A stretch of 64,000 bases of DNA from Duganella alba (GTDB taxonomy: Bacteria; Pseudomonadota; Gammaproteobacteria; Burkholderiales; Burkholderiaceae_D): assembly GCF_009674495.1 (NCBI RefSeq), contig NZ_WKJN01000023.1, forward strand, positions 40,934 to 104,933. Reading direction: 5' to 3'. Made by a program: the position numbers and the translations under genes. This document shows positions 17,402-26,692 of this stretch, piece by piece (position 1 is the stretch's first letter; every line of letters starts with the position of its first letter). Under the pieces are notes generated by a model. The model did not search any database. It was not told the origin of the DNA and saw nothing but the letters and a program-made list of their open reading frames with translations.

Positions 17402-18823
17402 TCAGAACTTGTAGTTATACGACAGGCCGACCAGCGACAGGTGGGTCTGGTACACGCCGCGGGTGGTTTCGCCGTTGCCGGTGCAGCTGGTCGCCAGCGG
17501 GTTGCACTGGTTGGTGTAGTTGATGTTGGCGTCCTTGAAGTCCAGGAAGCTGTACGCGAAGTCGATCGACGAACGTGGGCTCAGCTTCCAGTTGGCGCCG
17601 ACCGAATACTGCATGCGGTCGCTGTCCGGCAACGCCGGGTGGGTCAGCTCGGCGCTTTTCACCGGCGACTGGTCATGCGCGATACCGGCGCGCAGGGTCA
17701 GGTTTTCGCTGTAGGCGTAGTTGCCGCCCACCGACACGCGCACGGTGTTTTTCCACTGCTGGCGGATCACTTCGTTGCCTTCGCTGGTGCCCGGGAACTG
17801 GATGTCCAGGTCGCCCATGCGGTTGTTGCGGGTGAAGGTCACGTCCGCCATGCCGGCCCATTTCGAATCGAACTGGTGGAACACGTTGGCCGACAGGGTT
17901 TCCGGCGTGCGCAGGGCCACCAGTGCCGCCGAGTTGGCCTTGTGCGAGGCGGTTGCCAGCACCTGGTTGACGATCGGGTCGGTGGTCACTTTCGAGAAGT
18001 CCCACACGGTGCTGCCGCGCAGCTGGTGCGAGATCGACGAGCGGTACGCCAGGCCGAAACGGGTGTTCTCGTCCAGCGTGAACAGATAGCCCAGGTTGAA
18101 GCCCCAGCCCCAGTCCTTGCCGTCGTTGGAACCGTGGGCGTCGCCCGCGGTGCGCAGCAGCGCAGGATTGCCGCCCAGCGCGGCGATCTGCTTGATCAGG
18201 AGCGCGCCTTGCGCCGCACCGGCGCCCGACGACAGCGCGGCGATCGAGCCCGGCACATCGACGGCCTGGCCCAATTCCGCCTTCATGTACTCGGCGTCGA
18301 TGCCGAAACCGAAGGAATGGTGTTCGTTCAGCTTCCACGCCACCGACGGATTCAGGTTAACCGCTTCCAGCTTGATGTTCGACAGCGCGTAACGGCCGGT
18401 CCAGGTGTTACCGTAGTCCAGTTTCGCGCCGTATGGCACGAACAGGCCGAAACCGACCGCCCACTGGTCGTTCAGCTTCTTGCTGAAGTACAGTGATGGC
18501 GCGGTGACCGAATTCGGCGCGTAGTCGTTGGCGGCGGTGCCGCCGGCTGGCGCGCCGGTGAAGTGGGTCGAACCGGTGTCGTTGAAGGTCGAGTGCGGCA
18601 CCACCACGGTGGCGCCGGCGCTGATCTGGGTGCCGTCCAGGCGGCTCAGACCGGCCGGATTGTAGAAGATGGTCGATGCATCGGCAGCTTCGGCGCCATT
18701 GGCGTCAGCCGTACCCTGACCGGAAATACTTTGCGAACCGAAACGGTAACCGGACGCCTGGGCGCTCACGGACAGGGCGCTCAGGGCGGCAGCAATGATC
18801 AGGGGGAGGTATTTTTGTTGCAT
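17402..18823 (-). CDS. OmpP1/FadL family outer-membrane transporter
   Basis: A 473-residue outer-membrane beta barrel. A signal peptide ends near SVSAQASGY, followed by the FadL-type N-terminal plug region (GYRFGSQSISGQGTADANGAEAADASTIFYNPAGLS, residues about 25-60) with its conserved NPAGLS. Many amphipathic strands end in the C-terminal aromatic YNYKF. Family members pass long-chain fatty acids or other hydrophobic compounds across the outer membrane. A six-residue-type Cys pair (CNPLATSC) lies near the C-terminus in an extracellular loop. It is a single-gene unit ending at a strong terminator. Confidence 0.9.
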   Translation of the reverse strand: MQQKYLPLIIAAALSALSVSAQASGYRFGSQSISGQGTADANGAEAADASTIFYNPAGLSRLDGTQISAGATVVVPHSTFNDTGSTHFTGAPAGGTAANDYAPNSVTAPSLYFSKKLNDQWAVGFGLFVPYGAKLDYGNTWTGRYALSNIKLEAVNLNPSVAWKLNEHHSFGFGIDAEYMKAELGQAVDVPGSIAALSSGAGAAQGALLIKQIAALGGNPALLRTAGDAHGSNDGKDWGWGFNLGYLFTLDENTRFGLAYRSSISHQLRGSTVWDFSKVTTDPIVNQVLATASHKANSAALVALRTPETLSANVFHQFDSKWAGMADVTFTRNNRMGDLDIQFPGTSEGNEVIRQQWKNTVRVSVGGNYAYSENLTLRAGIAHDQSPVKSAELTHPALPDSDRMQYSVGANWKLSPRSSIDFAYSFLDFKDANINYTNQCNPLATSCTGNGETTRGVYQTHLSLVGLSYNYKF

Positions 18824-18981
18824 GGCAGTCTCGCTTTATGAATGGTTTTTTTGTCCCATAGCCAAATGGTACGGGAAGGCCAGCAGCTTACTACACAAAT
18901 AAAACAACTCAAAAGGCAAGACGTTAGAGGGAAAGCACTAATTAAAGCCTTGAAACCGAGCACCTGCTCTGCATTCAGGCG

Positions 18982-19011
18982 AAAAGAAAGGGCCCGCAGA
19001 CCCTTTCTTTT
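18982..19011. terminator. Intrinsic terminator of the RND efflux operon
   Basis: AAAAGAAAGGG (18982-18992) pairs with CCCTTTCTTTT (19001-19011). It sits 18 bp past the stop of the RND permease gene on the minus strand, which reads into a T-rich tail. The rest of the gap from 18824 holds the upstream region of the FadL-type gene, with no clear promoter motif. Confidence 0.75.
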
Positions 19012-19029
19012 AACTAAACAATATTTATT

Positions 19030-22000
19030 TTAAGCAATCTTCCGCTCTTCCTCCACCGGTGGCGCCGGCGGCGTTTTGTTGCGGTTACGGAACACCACCC
19101 ACAGGATGGCGCGGAACACGAAACGCACCAGCAGCAGGAACAATATCGCTTCGACCACGATCGAGAGCACCGCCGGCACCATGCCGAAGCGCGCCGCGCG
19201 TGCATGCAGCTTGGCGATCGCGCTGTCCTTCTTGATCTCGATGCTGTCGTAGAAGGTCGGCACCATCAGCAAGGTCAGCAGCGTGGAGGTGATGGTGCCG
19301 CCGATGATGGCGATCGCCATCGGCCGGTAGAACTCACCGCCCTCGCCCAGTCCCAGCGCCACTGGGAACATGCCGGCGATCAGCGCAAAGGTGGTCATCA
19401 GGATCGGACGCAGGCGCATGCGGCCGGCGTACATCAGCGAATCCTCGCGGCTGAAGCCCTCTTCCTGGCGTTTGCGCGCGGCGTCCAGCAGCAGAATCGC
19501 GTTCTTCGCCACCAGGCCCATCAGCATGATCACGCCGATCAGGCTCATCAGGTTAATGGTGCTGTTGGTGGCCAGCAGGCCCAGCACCACGCCGATCAGC
19601 GACAGCGGCAGCGACAGCATCACCGCGATCGGCGCCGTGAACGAACCGAACTGCATCACCAGGATCAGGTACATCAGGCCGACGCCGGCCACCAGCGCGA
19701 TGCCCATGGCGCCGAACACTTCCTGCATGTCCTTGCCGGCGCCGCCCAGCGCCAGGCCGTAGCCCGGCGGGAAGTCGATGTCTTTCACCAGCTTCATGGC
19801 GTCGGTGGTCACTTCGCCGGGCGAGCGGCCTTCGACGTTGGCGGTGACGGTGATCACCCGCTTGCCGTCCTTGTGCTTGATGGTCGACGGGCCTTTGCCC
19901 ATGGTCACTTCAGCGATCTGGTCCAGCGGCACCATCTGGTTGGTGCCGGTGACGGCGATCGGCAGGCGCTCGATGTTCTCGGCGCTGGTGCGGTCTTCCG
20001 GCGCCAGGCGCACGGCGACGTCACGCGATTCGCCGGTCGGGTCGACCCAGTCGCCCACTTCCAGGCCGGCGAAGGCCACGCGCAGCGCTTGCGCCGCGTC
20101 GCCGGCAGCGATGCCCATCGAGTTGGCCAGGCCACGGTTCAGCACGATTTGCAGCTCATCCTTCGGATCCATCTCCGACAGGCCGACGTCCACCGCGCCC
20201 GGCACGCGGCGCAGGCGGTCCATGAAGCCGTTGGTGATTTCCATCAGCTTGCGCGAATCGGTGCCGGTGAATTCGATCTGCACCGGCTTGCGGGCGCCAT
20301 TGCTCAGGTCATCCAGCACGGTGTACTCGGCGCCGACCAGGCCGGCCAGCTTCTCGCGCAGTTCCTTGGCGACCTCGATGGCGCCGCGCTTGCGCTCGGT
20401 TTTCTTGCCGATGTCGACGTAGATGCGGCCGCCGCTGAGGTTGACGTAGCTATTGGTTTCCTTGGTTTCCTTGATGCCGCGGGCGATCACGGCGGCCTTT
20501 TCCAGTTTCAGGCGCGAGTATTCCAGCGACGACGACGACGGCGTGCGCACATCGATGGCGATGGTGCCCCAGTCGGAGGCCGGCACGAAGCTGGCGCCGC
20601 CGAACTGCACCTGCAGGTAGATCGCGCCGACAAAGGTGGCCAGGGCGATCACGCCCATCGAACGGCGGTGATGCAGCGCCCATTCGATGACGTGACCGTA
20701 GCGGTCGGCCTGATGGTCGAACCAGTGGTTGAACTTGGCGAAATACTTCTCGATGCCGCGGCGTGGCGCGTCATGGTGATCCGGCGGATCGCCCCAGAAG
20801 GCCGACAGCATCGGATCGAGCGTGAACGAAATCACCAGCGACACCGCCACCGAGCAGGTCACGGTCAGCGCGAACGGACGGAACCATTCGCCGGTGATGC
20901 CCGGCATGAAGGCCACCGGAATGAACACCGCCATGATCGAGAAGGTGGTGGCGGCCACCGCCATGCCGATCTCGGCCGTGCCTTTCAGCGCGGCGGTGCG
21001 GCGGTCGGCGCCCAGCTGCATGTGGCGCACGATGTTTTCCCGCACCACGATGGCGTCATCGATCAGCACGCCGATCGCCAGCGACAGGCCCAGCAAGGTC
21101 ATGAAGTTCAGCGTGAAGCCGCACAGCCAGACGCCGATGAAGGCCGCCAGCACCGAGGTCGGCAGCGACAGCGCGGTGATCAGCGTCGAGCGCCACGAAT
21201 TCAGGAAGGCGTACACCACGAAAATGGTCAGGCCGGCGCCGAACACCAGCGATTCGATCACGTTGTTCAGGCTGCTTTCGGCGTTTTCGCCGTCGTCCTC
21301 GGTCACTTCCAGCTTGGTGCCGGCTGGCATTTCCTTCTGCATTTCCTCCGACATCGCGCGGATTTTCTTGGCCACCGTCACGGTCGACGCATCGCGCGAG
21401 CGGGTGATGGAGATCCCCACGTTCGGTTTGCCGGAGCGCACGCTCAGGCTGTTGACTTCGGCAAAGCCGTCTTCAATCGTCGCCACCTGCGCCAGGCGCA
21501 CCAGCTCGTCGCCGTTGCGCTTGACCACCACCTGCTGGAACTCTTCCGGACGCTCGATGCGGCCGACCAGGCGGATGCTCTTCTCGTCCAGGTCGCCGCG
21601 CACCTTGCCCACCGGCGCATTGGTGTTCTGGTTGCGCAGCGCGTTGACCACGTCGCCGACGGAGACGTTGTACTCGCGCAGCTTCTCGGCCTTCAGCAGC
21701 ACGCTCAGCTCGCGCTTGAGCGAACCGTCGATGTTGACCGAGGCGACGCCGTCGATGCTGCGGAAGCGGTCGGCCAGCTTGTCCTCGGCCAGGCGCGAAA
21801 TCACCGCGTGGCTCTGGCTGCTGGACGACAGCGCCAGCTGCATCACCGGCTGCGCCGACGGGTCGATCCGTTGCAGGATCGGCTCGCGCATCTCGGTCGG
21901 CAGCTTGTAGCGCACCGCCGCGATGGCGTTGCGGATCTCGTCCGATGCCTCGATCAGGTTCTTGGTGAAGGTGAACTTGATGAAGATGCTGGCCGAGCTT

Positions 22001-22257
22001 TCCTGCGCCGTGCTGTTGATCTCGGTCACGCCGGTGATCGAGTTGAGCGATTTTTCCAGGCGGTTGATGATCTCGCGTTCGACCGTCTCCGGCGAGGCGC
22101 CCGGATACGGGATGTTGACCACGATGAACGGGACTTCCACGTCCGGGTTCTGGTTGACGCGCAGCTTGTTCAGCGCCATCAAGCCCAGGCACATCATCGC
22201 GACGATCATGACGATCGTGGCGATGGGCTTCTTCACACTAAAATCCGATAAGAACAT
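19030..22257 (-). CDS. RND efflux transporter permease (HAE1-like)
   Basis: A 1075-residue inner-membrane proton-driven efflux pump. It has the standard start (FLSDFSVKKPIATIVMIVAM), two large periplasmic porter domains and twelve TMs in two repeats. The proton-relay Asp-Asp pair is in GVLIDDAIVVREN of TM4. The C-terminal tail of about 70 residues is longer than usual and contains an extra hydrophobic segment (VPAVLSIVVEAILFLLLVRF), then a basic stretch and a Pro/Glu-rich end. It follows its adaptor gene after 12 bp, with an AAGGA site. No outer-membrane factor gene is present. The substrate is unknown. Confidence 0.93.
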   Translation of the reverse strand: MFLSDFSVKKPIATIVMIVAMMCLGLMALNKLRVNQNPDVEVPFIVVNIPYPGASPETVEREIINRLEKSLNSITGVTEINSTAQESSASIFIKFTFTKNLIEASDEIRNAIAAVRYKLPTEMREPILQRIDPSAQPVMQLALSSSSQSHAVISRLAEDKLADRFRSIDGVASVNIDGSLKRELSVLLKAEKLREYNVSVGDVVNALRNQNTNAPVGKVRGDLDEKSIRLVGRIERPEEFQQVVVKRNGDELVRLAQVATIEDGFAEVNSLSVRSGKPNVGISITRSRDASTVTVAKKIRAMSEEMQKEMPAGTKLEVTEDDGENAESSLNNVIESLVFGAGLTIFVVYAFLNSWRSTLITALSLPTSVLAAFIGVWLCGFTLNFMTLLGLSLAIGVLIDDAIVVRENIVRHMQLGADRRTAALKGTAEIGMAVAATTFSIMAVFIPVAFMPGITGEWFRPFALTVTCSVAVSLVISFTLDPMLSAFWGDPPDHHDAPRRGIEKYFAKFNHWFDHQADRYGHVIEWALHHRRSMGVIALATFVGAIYLQVQFGGASFVPASDWGTIAIDVRTPSSSSLEYSRLKLEKAAVIARGIKETKETNSYVNLSGGRIYVDIGKKTERKRGAIEVAKELREKLAGLVGAEYTVLDDLSNGARKPVQIEFTGTDSRKLMEITNGFMDRLRRVPGAVDVGLSEMDPKDELQIVLNRGLANSMGIAAGDAAQALRVAFAGLEVGDWVDPTGESRDVAVRLAPEDRTSAENIERLPIAVTGTNQMVPLDQIAEVTMGKGPSTIKHKDGKRVITVTANVEGRSPGEVTTDAMKLVKDIDFPPGYGLALGGAGKDMQEVFGAMGIALVAGVGLMYLILVMQFGSFTAPIAVMLSLPLSLIGVVLGLLATNSTINLMSLIGVIMLMGLVAKNAILLLDAARKRQEEGFSREDSLMYAGRMRLRPILMTTFALIAGMFPVALGLGEGGEFYRPMAIAIIGGTITSTLLTLLMVPTFYDSIEIKKDSAIAKLHARAARFGMVPAVLSIVVEAILFLLLVRFVFRAILWVVFRNRNKTPPAPPVEEERKIA

Positions 22258-22269
22258 GGCTTTATCCTT

Positions 22270-23439
22270 TTATTTTTCCGACACTTTCGAGGTCGAGGCC
22301 GAGGCCACCGCTTTCGGCGTGCTCAGCTCGACCTTCTGGCCGTCCTTGAAGCCGGAGGTCGGCACGCGCACCACCATGTCGCCCGACTGCAGGCCGCTCA
22401 GCACTTCCCAGCGGCCGGTGCGTTCGTCGCGGGTGCCGATGGTCAGCGGCACCTTGGCCAGCGTGCCGCCCTTGATGCGCCACGCGAAATTGCTGTCGCC
22501 GGCCTGCACCACCGCCGTCGGCGGGATCATCAGCGAGGACGAGGTCTGCGACTCGACGCGGCCTTCGGCGTACAGGCCGGACACGCCCGGACGCACGGCG
22601 TCGGCAAAGTCGACCAGCACTTCGACCTGGCGGGTGATGGCGTTGGCGGCCGGGTCGACGCGCTTGACCTTGCCATTGAACTGCTTCTCGCCGTAGCCGT
22701 TGACGCGGAACAGCACCGGCTGGCCGACCTTGACCACGCCGATCTTGTCGGCCGAGACCATGCCTTCGAAGCGCATGCTGGACGGGTCGATCACCTTGAT
22801 CAGTTCCTTGCCCACCTGCGCGGTGTCGCCGTTGGATACCTTGCGCTCGCTGACGATGCCGTCGAACGGCGCGCGCACCAGGGTGCGGGTCAGCTGCTGG
22901 CGCGCCGCGACCGAACGCGACCTGGCGGCCGCCAGATCGCTCTGGGCGTTGTTGCGGCGCACTTCGGCGTCTTCCATCGCGGTGGTGGACACCATGCCGG
23001 ACGACAGCAGGGTTTTCTGGCGCTCGTACATGCGCTGGGTCTGGGCCAGCGTCTGTTCGGCGGCGCGGGTGGCTTCCTCGGCCGAGGTCAGGCTGTCGCG
23101 GATCGAGGTTTCGTCCAGGCGCAGCAGCACGTCGCCCTTCTTGACCGCCTCGCCGTTCTCCTTGAGTACCTGAAGTACGATGGCGCCGACTTCGGCGCGC
23201 AGGTCGGCGCGGCGTTCCGGCTGGATCGAGCCGGTGATGATCGGGCCGGAGGCCAGCGCGTCGGACTGGATCGTCAGCGTGTCTTCCGGCGACATCAGCA
23301 GGGTCACTTTCTTTTCATCTTTTGCTGCGGTAGCTGAGGCCGAAGCACTGGCTCCGGCTTTCTCCGGCTCCTTGGCTGATTTGCCGCATGCCACCAGGGA
23401 CGAGGCAATAGCGATAGCTAGAAGGGTTTTGCGCAACAT
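22270..23439 (-). CDS. RND efflux periplasmic adaptor lipoprotein
   Basis: A 389-residue membrane-fusion protein. The signal peptide ends in the lipobox LVAC (Cys18), so the protein is probably lipid-anchored like AcrA/MexA. A short Ala/Ser/Lys linker precedes the lipoyl half (VLQVLKENGEAVKKGDVLLRLDE, about 88-110), the helical hairpin at 115-180 and the second lipoyl half with beta barrel (VRAPFDGIVSERKVSNGDTA). Its partner is the permease directly downstream. The promoter region shows a dyad overlapping the likely -35. Confidence 0.92.
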   Translation of the reverse strand: MLRKTLLAIAIASSLVACGKSAKEPEKAGASASASATAAKDEKKVTLLMSPEDTLTIQSDALASGPIITGSIQPERRADLRAEVGAIVLQVLKENGEAVKKGDVLLRLDETSIRDSLTSAEEATRAAEQTLAQTQRMYERQKTLLSSGMVSTTAMEDAEVRRNNAQSDLAAARSRSVAARQQLTRTLVRAPFDGIVSERKVSNGDTAQVGKELIKVIDPSSMRFEGMVSADKIGVVKVGQPVLFRVNGYGEKQFNGKVKRVDPAANAITRQVEVLVDFADAVRPGVSGLYAEGRVESQTSSSLMIPPTAVVQAGDSNFAWRIKGGTLAKVPLTIGTRDERTGRWEVLSGLQSGDMVVRVPTSGFKDGQKVELSTPKAVASASTSKVSEK

Positions 23440-23512
23440 AAAGTTCTCCGAGAAAGTGGCACGTTGGTGCTTATTGGTGCTTTTAGAATATTAGCCAGAC
23501 TACAGGGCGCAG

Positions 23513-23540
23513 AGTATCCTCGACGGACCTTGTCAGGTCA
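23513..23540 (-). promoter_or_regulatory. Candidate promoter and operator of the RND operon
   Basis: On the minus strand TTGACC (23540-23535) and GATACT (23518-23513) are 16 bp apart and could be the -35 and -10 elements. A perfect dyad GACCT-TGTC-AGGTC (23525-23538) overlaps the -35, where a repressor would act. No regulator gene lies next to it. Confidence 0.45.
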
Positions 23541-23609
23541 ATCACAGTGCGACGGACGGTAGAATTTGTGGCTGAAACGCCAAATACGGGGATGAACGGT
23601 AAGCGCTCG

Positions 23610-23644
23610 GCGGACGCGGACGGTCCGCCGGACAGTAAAACGGA
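23610..23644. repeat. Phased CGGAC/GTCCG cluster
   Basis: CGGAC occurs at 23610, 23616, 23628 and 23640, and its reverse GTCCG at 23622, all on a 6-bp grid. Further CGGAC copies lie at 23552 and 23523. The cluster lies between the end of the PAP2-type gene and the RND adaptor gene. It may be a binding-site array or a degenerate short repeat. Confidence 0.4.
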
Positions 23645-23649
23645 CGGTC

Positions 23650-24072
23650 TTAACCGCGGCCGAAAATGGCGTTGACAATATGACCAATGGCGATGCCGGT
23701 GCACAGGCCGCCGGCGATTTCCACGATGGTATGGCCCATGCGCTCGCGCAGCCACTTGTGGCCGCCGTCTTCCTTGGCCAGACGGTTGATGGCCGCCGCC
23801 TGCTTGCCGACGTGCTGGCGCAGGCTGTTGGCGTCGATGATGACAATAAAGCACAGCGTGACCGCCACGCCGAACGCCGGATGGCCGATGCCCTCGCGCA
23901 GCGCGATCAGGGTCGCCATGCTGGACACCACGGCGCTATGGTTGCTCGGAAAACCGCCGTTGCCGACCAGGTTGAACGCCCATTTGCGCGCCTTGGCGCT
24001 ATTAATCAGAAACTTGATCGGTCCGACCGTGACCCAGGTAATCAGCGGCGTGACGAGATAAGCGATGTCCAT
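23650..24072 (-). CDS. Divergent PAP2 family protein (DUF212)
   Basis: A 140-residue membrane protein of the divergent PAP2 (YuiD-like) family. It has a TM near residues 5-22, then NGGFPSNHSAVVSSMATLIALREG, where the PSNHS and following residues are the conserved phosphatase-like motif. A further TM block follows, and RMGHTIVEIAGGLCTGIAIG holds the second His motif near the end. PAP2 relatives hydrolyse lipid phosphates, but activity in this short subfamily is not established. AAGGA precedes the ATG. Confidence 0.88.
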   Translation of the reverse strand: MDIAYLVTPLITWVTVGPIKFLINSAKARKWAFNLVGNGGFPSNHSAVVSSMATLIALREGIGHPAFGVAVTLCFIVIIDANSLRQHVGKQAAAINRLAKEDGGHKWLRERMGHTIVEIAGGLCTGIAIGHIVNAIFGRG

Positions 24073-24179
24073 CGTTATGTCCTTAACATTTTTGTGCCGA
24101 CATTATGGCAGATGGCAACACAGCGGAGGAAGCAAGTAATATAAAATCCAGCATTGCTCCCATTTCAATAAAGACAACC

Positions 24180-25238
24180 ATGCAACACTTCCGGATTTCC
24201 ATCGCCGTCACCGTCGTCCTCCTGATCCTGGCCGGCTGGTGGGGCTACAACCATGGCGGCGTCGGCGGCCTGACGCAGGCCTTGTGGATCGCCGCCGTGC
24301 TGGGCGTGATGGAAGTCTCATTGTCGTTCGACAACGCGGTGGTCAACGCCTCCGTGCTGCGCCACTGGAACGAATTCTGGCGCAAGCTGTTCCTGACGGT
24401 CGGCATCCTGGTGGCCGTGTTCGGCATGCGGCTGATCTTCCCGCTGCTGATCGTCTCCATGGCGACCGGCCTCGGCCTGCTGGAAGTGTGGCGCATGGCC
24501 ACCACCACGCCCGAGCTGTATTCCCAGTATCTGACCGGCGCCCACGCCGAGGTGGCGGCCTTCGGCGGCGCCTTCCTGCTGCTGGTGTTCCTCAACTTCC
24601 TGTTCGACGACAAGAAGGAACTGCACTGGCTGGGCTGGATCGAGGAAAAGCTGGGCCAGCACGGCACCGAAAGCCTGGCCGTGCTGCTGACGCTGGCGGC
24701 GGTGTTCGCCTGCGTGTCGCTGGTCGGCGGCGCCGAACAATACAAGGTGCTGACGGCCGGCGTGGTCGGCGTCATCGTCTACCTGGCGGTCGGCTGGATC
24801 AGTTCGCTGCTGGAGGAAGACCCGCCGGAGGAGGACGACGACATCACCGAGGCCGGCGTGGCGCCGGTGGTGGCGGCCGTGGCCAAGGGCAGCTTCGGCG
24901 GCTTCCTGTACCTGGAAGTGCTGGACGCGTCGTTCAGCTTTGACGGCGTGATCGGCGCCTTCGCCATCACCACCGACGTGGTCATCATCATGCTGGGGCT
25001 GGCCATCGGCGCCATGTTCGTGCGCTCGCTGACCGTCTACCTGGTGCACAAGGGCACGCTGGACGAATACGTCTACCTGGAGCACGGCGCCCATTACGCC
25101 ATCGGCATCCTGGCACTGATCATGCTGGCCAGTGTCAAATACCACATTCCGGAGTGGTTCACCGGCCTGTCCGGCGTGGCCTTCATTGCGGTCTCGCTGT
25201 GGTCGTCGGTGCGCTACAAGCGCCGCCACGCTGCGTGA
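24180..25238 (+). CDS. DUF475 (TerC-like) integral membrane protein
   Basis: A 352-residue polytopic protein with two TerC-like repeats: VMEVSLSFDNAVVNA near residue 45 and VLDASFSFDGVIGAFAI near 250. The acidic residues in these membrane motifs are thought to handle metal ions in TerC relatives. An acidic cytoplasmic loop (EEDPPEEDDD) lies between them. The frame is open from 24105, but the ATG at 24180 gives the family N-terminus with its signal-like first TM. A TATAAAAT-type -10 lies about 40 bp upstream. Function in metal or stress physiology is inferred from the family only. Confidence 0.85.
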   Translation: MQHFRISIAVTVVLLILAGWWGYNHGGVGGLTQALWIAAVLGVMEVSLSFDNAVVNASVLRHWNEFWRKLFLTVGILVAVFGMRLIFPLLIVSMATGLGLLEVWRMATTTPELYSQYLTGAHAEVAAFGGAFLLLVFLNFLFDDKKELHWLGWIEEKLGQHGTESLAVLLTLAAVFACVSLVGGAEQYKVLTAGVVGVIVYLAVGWISSLLEEDPPEEDDDITEAGVAPVVAAVAKGSFGGFLYLEVLDASFSFDGVIGAFAITTDVVIIMLGLAIGAMFVRSLTVYLVHKGTLDEYVYLEHGAHYAIGILALIMLASVKYHIPEWFTGLSGVAFIAVSLWSSVRYKRRHAA

Positions 25239-25272
25239 TACCATCCAACCCATCGCATAACCCAGGCTGACC

Positions 25273-25644
25273 ATGATCACATCCAAACGCGTAATCCTGA
25301 CCCTGTTCGGCCTGCTGGCCGCCGCCGTGCTGCTGCTCGCCGCCTACACCTGGGCCATGCTGCACATCTCCTACTCCGATGGCGAGCGCGCCGGCTACCT
25401 GCAAAAATTCTCCACGCGCGGCTGGGTATGCAAGACCTGGGAAGGCGAAATCCTGCTGACCTCGATGCCGGGCGCGATTCCCGAGAAGTTCGAATTCAGC
25501 GTGCGCGATCCGCAGGTGGCCAAGGACCTGAGCGCCGCCACCGGCAAGCGCGTCATCCTCAGCTACGCCCAGCACAAGGGCGTGCCGACCCAGTGCTTCG
25601 GCGAAACCGAGTATTACATCACCAAGGTGGCGGTGCAGCCATAA
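25273..25644 (+). CDS. Conserved membrane-anchored protein of unknown function
   Basis: A 123-residue protein with one N-terminal TM (about residues 8-28) and a periplasmic domain with conserved-looking YSDGERAGYLQKFSTRGWVCKTWEGE. Two Cys (in WVCKTWEG and PTQCFGET) could form a disulphide. It follows the DUF475 gene by 34 bp on the same strand and may be cotranscribed. I recall similar short proteins in related genomes, sometimes with misleading enzyme names; nothing here supports an enzymatic function. Confidence 0.7.
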   Translation: MITSKRVILTLFGLLAAAVLLLAAYTWAMLHISYSDGERAGYLQKFSTRGWVCKTWEGEILLTSMPGAIPEKFEFSVRDPQVAKDLSAATGKRVILSYAQHKGVPTQCFGETEYYITKVAVQP

Positions 25645-25736
25645 CATAATGGCAAGACTGCATTTCACGGTATCGTAACACGGCGTTTTTTGATTTCCGG
25701 TAAACTCAACTTTTTGCCGGACACCAATTAAACTCT

Positions 25737-26690
25737 ATGCAACGAATTTTGCTGGGCGCCGTGGCGCTCGCCGCCGCAGCCGCCGCACCGGCCCAGGAGC
25801 TGACCGGGTACGCCGGCGCGCTGCGCGTCAACGAAGCGCATGAAAACAGCTTCAGCGCGGGCGTCTCTTACGCCCATCCCGTCAGCGAGCACTTCGGTCT
25901 GAGCCTGCTCTACCTGAACGAAGGACACCCGATTGACCACCACCGCGACGGCGTCGCCGGCCAGGTCTGGGTGCGCACCGGTCCCAACCAGCCCGGCTGG
26001 AGTTTTGCCGCCGGCGCCGGCCAGTACTACTACTTCGACACCACCAACCTGCACAACGGCACTGGCGCCAAGTACACCAACGACCATGGCTGGGCTCCCA
26101 TCTACAGCGTGCAGGCGACCTACCACTACCAGGACAGCCGCTGGTACAACCAGGTGCAGATCAACCGCATCTCGCCGAGCGGCAAGGACGCGACCACCTC
26201 GTTGCTGCTGGGCGTGGGCTACCAGTTCAACGGCGTCAAGGGCGACAAGCTGCATCTGGACGGGCCGACCACGGACGAAGCCATCACCCTCATGGCGGGC
26301 CAGGGCATCACCAACAGTCTCAGTTCGGAAACCTCGGTCATCGAGGCATTGGAATACCGGCGCGCGGTGGGCCGCTATGTGGACTGGACGGTGACCGCCA
26401 TCAACGAAGGCAACACCGCGCAGAGCAAGCGCAACGGCGTCGCCACGCAGCTGTGGATGATTCGCTCGCTGAATCCGAAAGTGGAGATCGGCATGGGCGC
26501 CGGGCCGTACTTCAACGTCAAGGTGCCGGATGGGGAAGGCCAGCGCTCGCACAAGGCGGGCCTGGTCAGCATAGGCGCGCGCTACCATCTGGCCAAGCGC
26601 ATTGTGGCCGAAGCCACGTGGAACCGCGTGGTCACCGACTACCACCGCGACGCCGACCTGTTCCTGATCGGCCTCGGCTACAGCTTCTAA
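25737..26690 (+). CDS. Outer-membrane beta-barrel protein of unknown function
   Basis: A 317-residue protein with a signal peptide (MQRILLGAVALAAAAAAPAQ) and regular alternating beta strands ending in the membrane-insertion signal FLIGLGYSF with a C-terminal Phe. The strand pattern (GGVSYAHPVSEHFGLSLLYLNEG-like segments) recalls small outer-membrane porins or enzymes of the PagP/PagL size class. I do not see a catalytic triad I can name. It ends two bases before a long palindrome and converges on the coiled-coil gene. Confidence 0.7.
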   Translation: MQRILLGAVALAAAAAAPAQELTGYAGALRVNEAHENSFSAGVSYAHPVSEHFGLSLLYLNEGHPIDHHRDGVAGQVWVRTGPNQPGWSFAAGAGQYYYFDTTNLHNGTGAKYTNDHGWAPIYSVQATYHYQDSRWYNQVQINRISPSGKDATTSLLLGVGYQFNGVKGDKLHLDGPTTDEAITLMAGQGITNSLSSETSVIEALEYRRAVGRYVDWTVTAINEGNTAQSKRNGVATQLWMIRSLNPKVEIGMGAGPYFNVKVPDGEGQRSHKAGLVSIGARYHLAKRIVAEATWNRVVTDYHRDADLFLIGLGYSF

Positions 26691-26692
26691 AC

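Noticed and set aside
18842..19033. A 63-codon open frame between the FadL-type and RND genes
   Set aside because: No ribosome-binding site, runs through the terminator hairpin and overlaps the RND stop; composition is not protein-like.
19204..22251. A 1015-codon open frame antisense to the RND permease
   Set aside because: His/Gln/Arg/Ala-rich shadow composition with no motif; the minus-strand frame is a clear RND pump.
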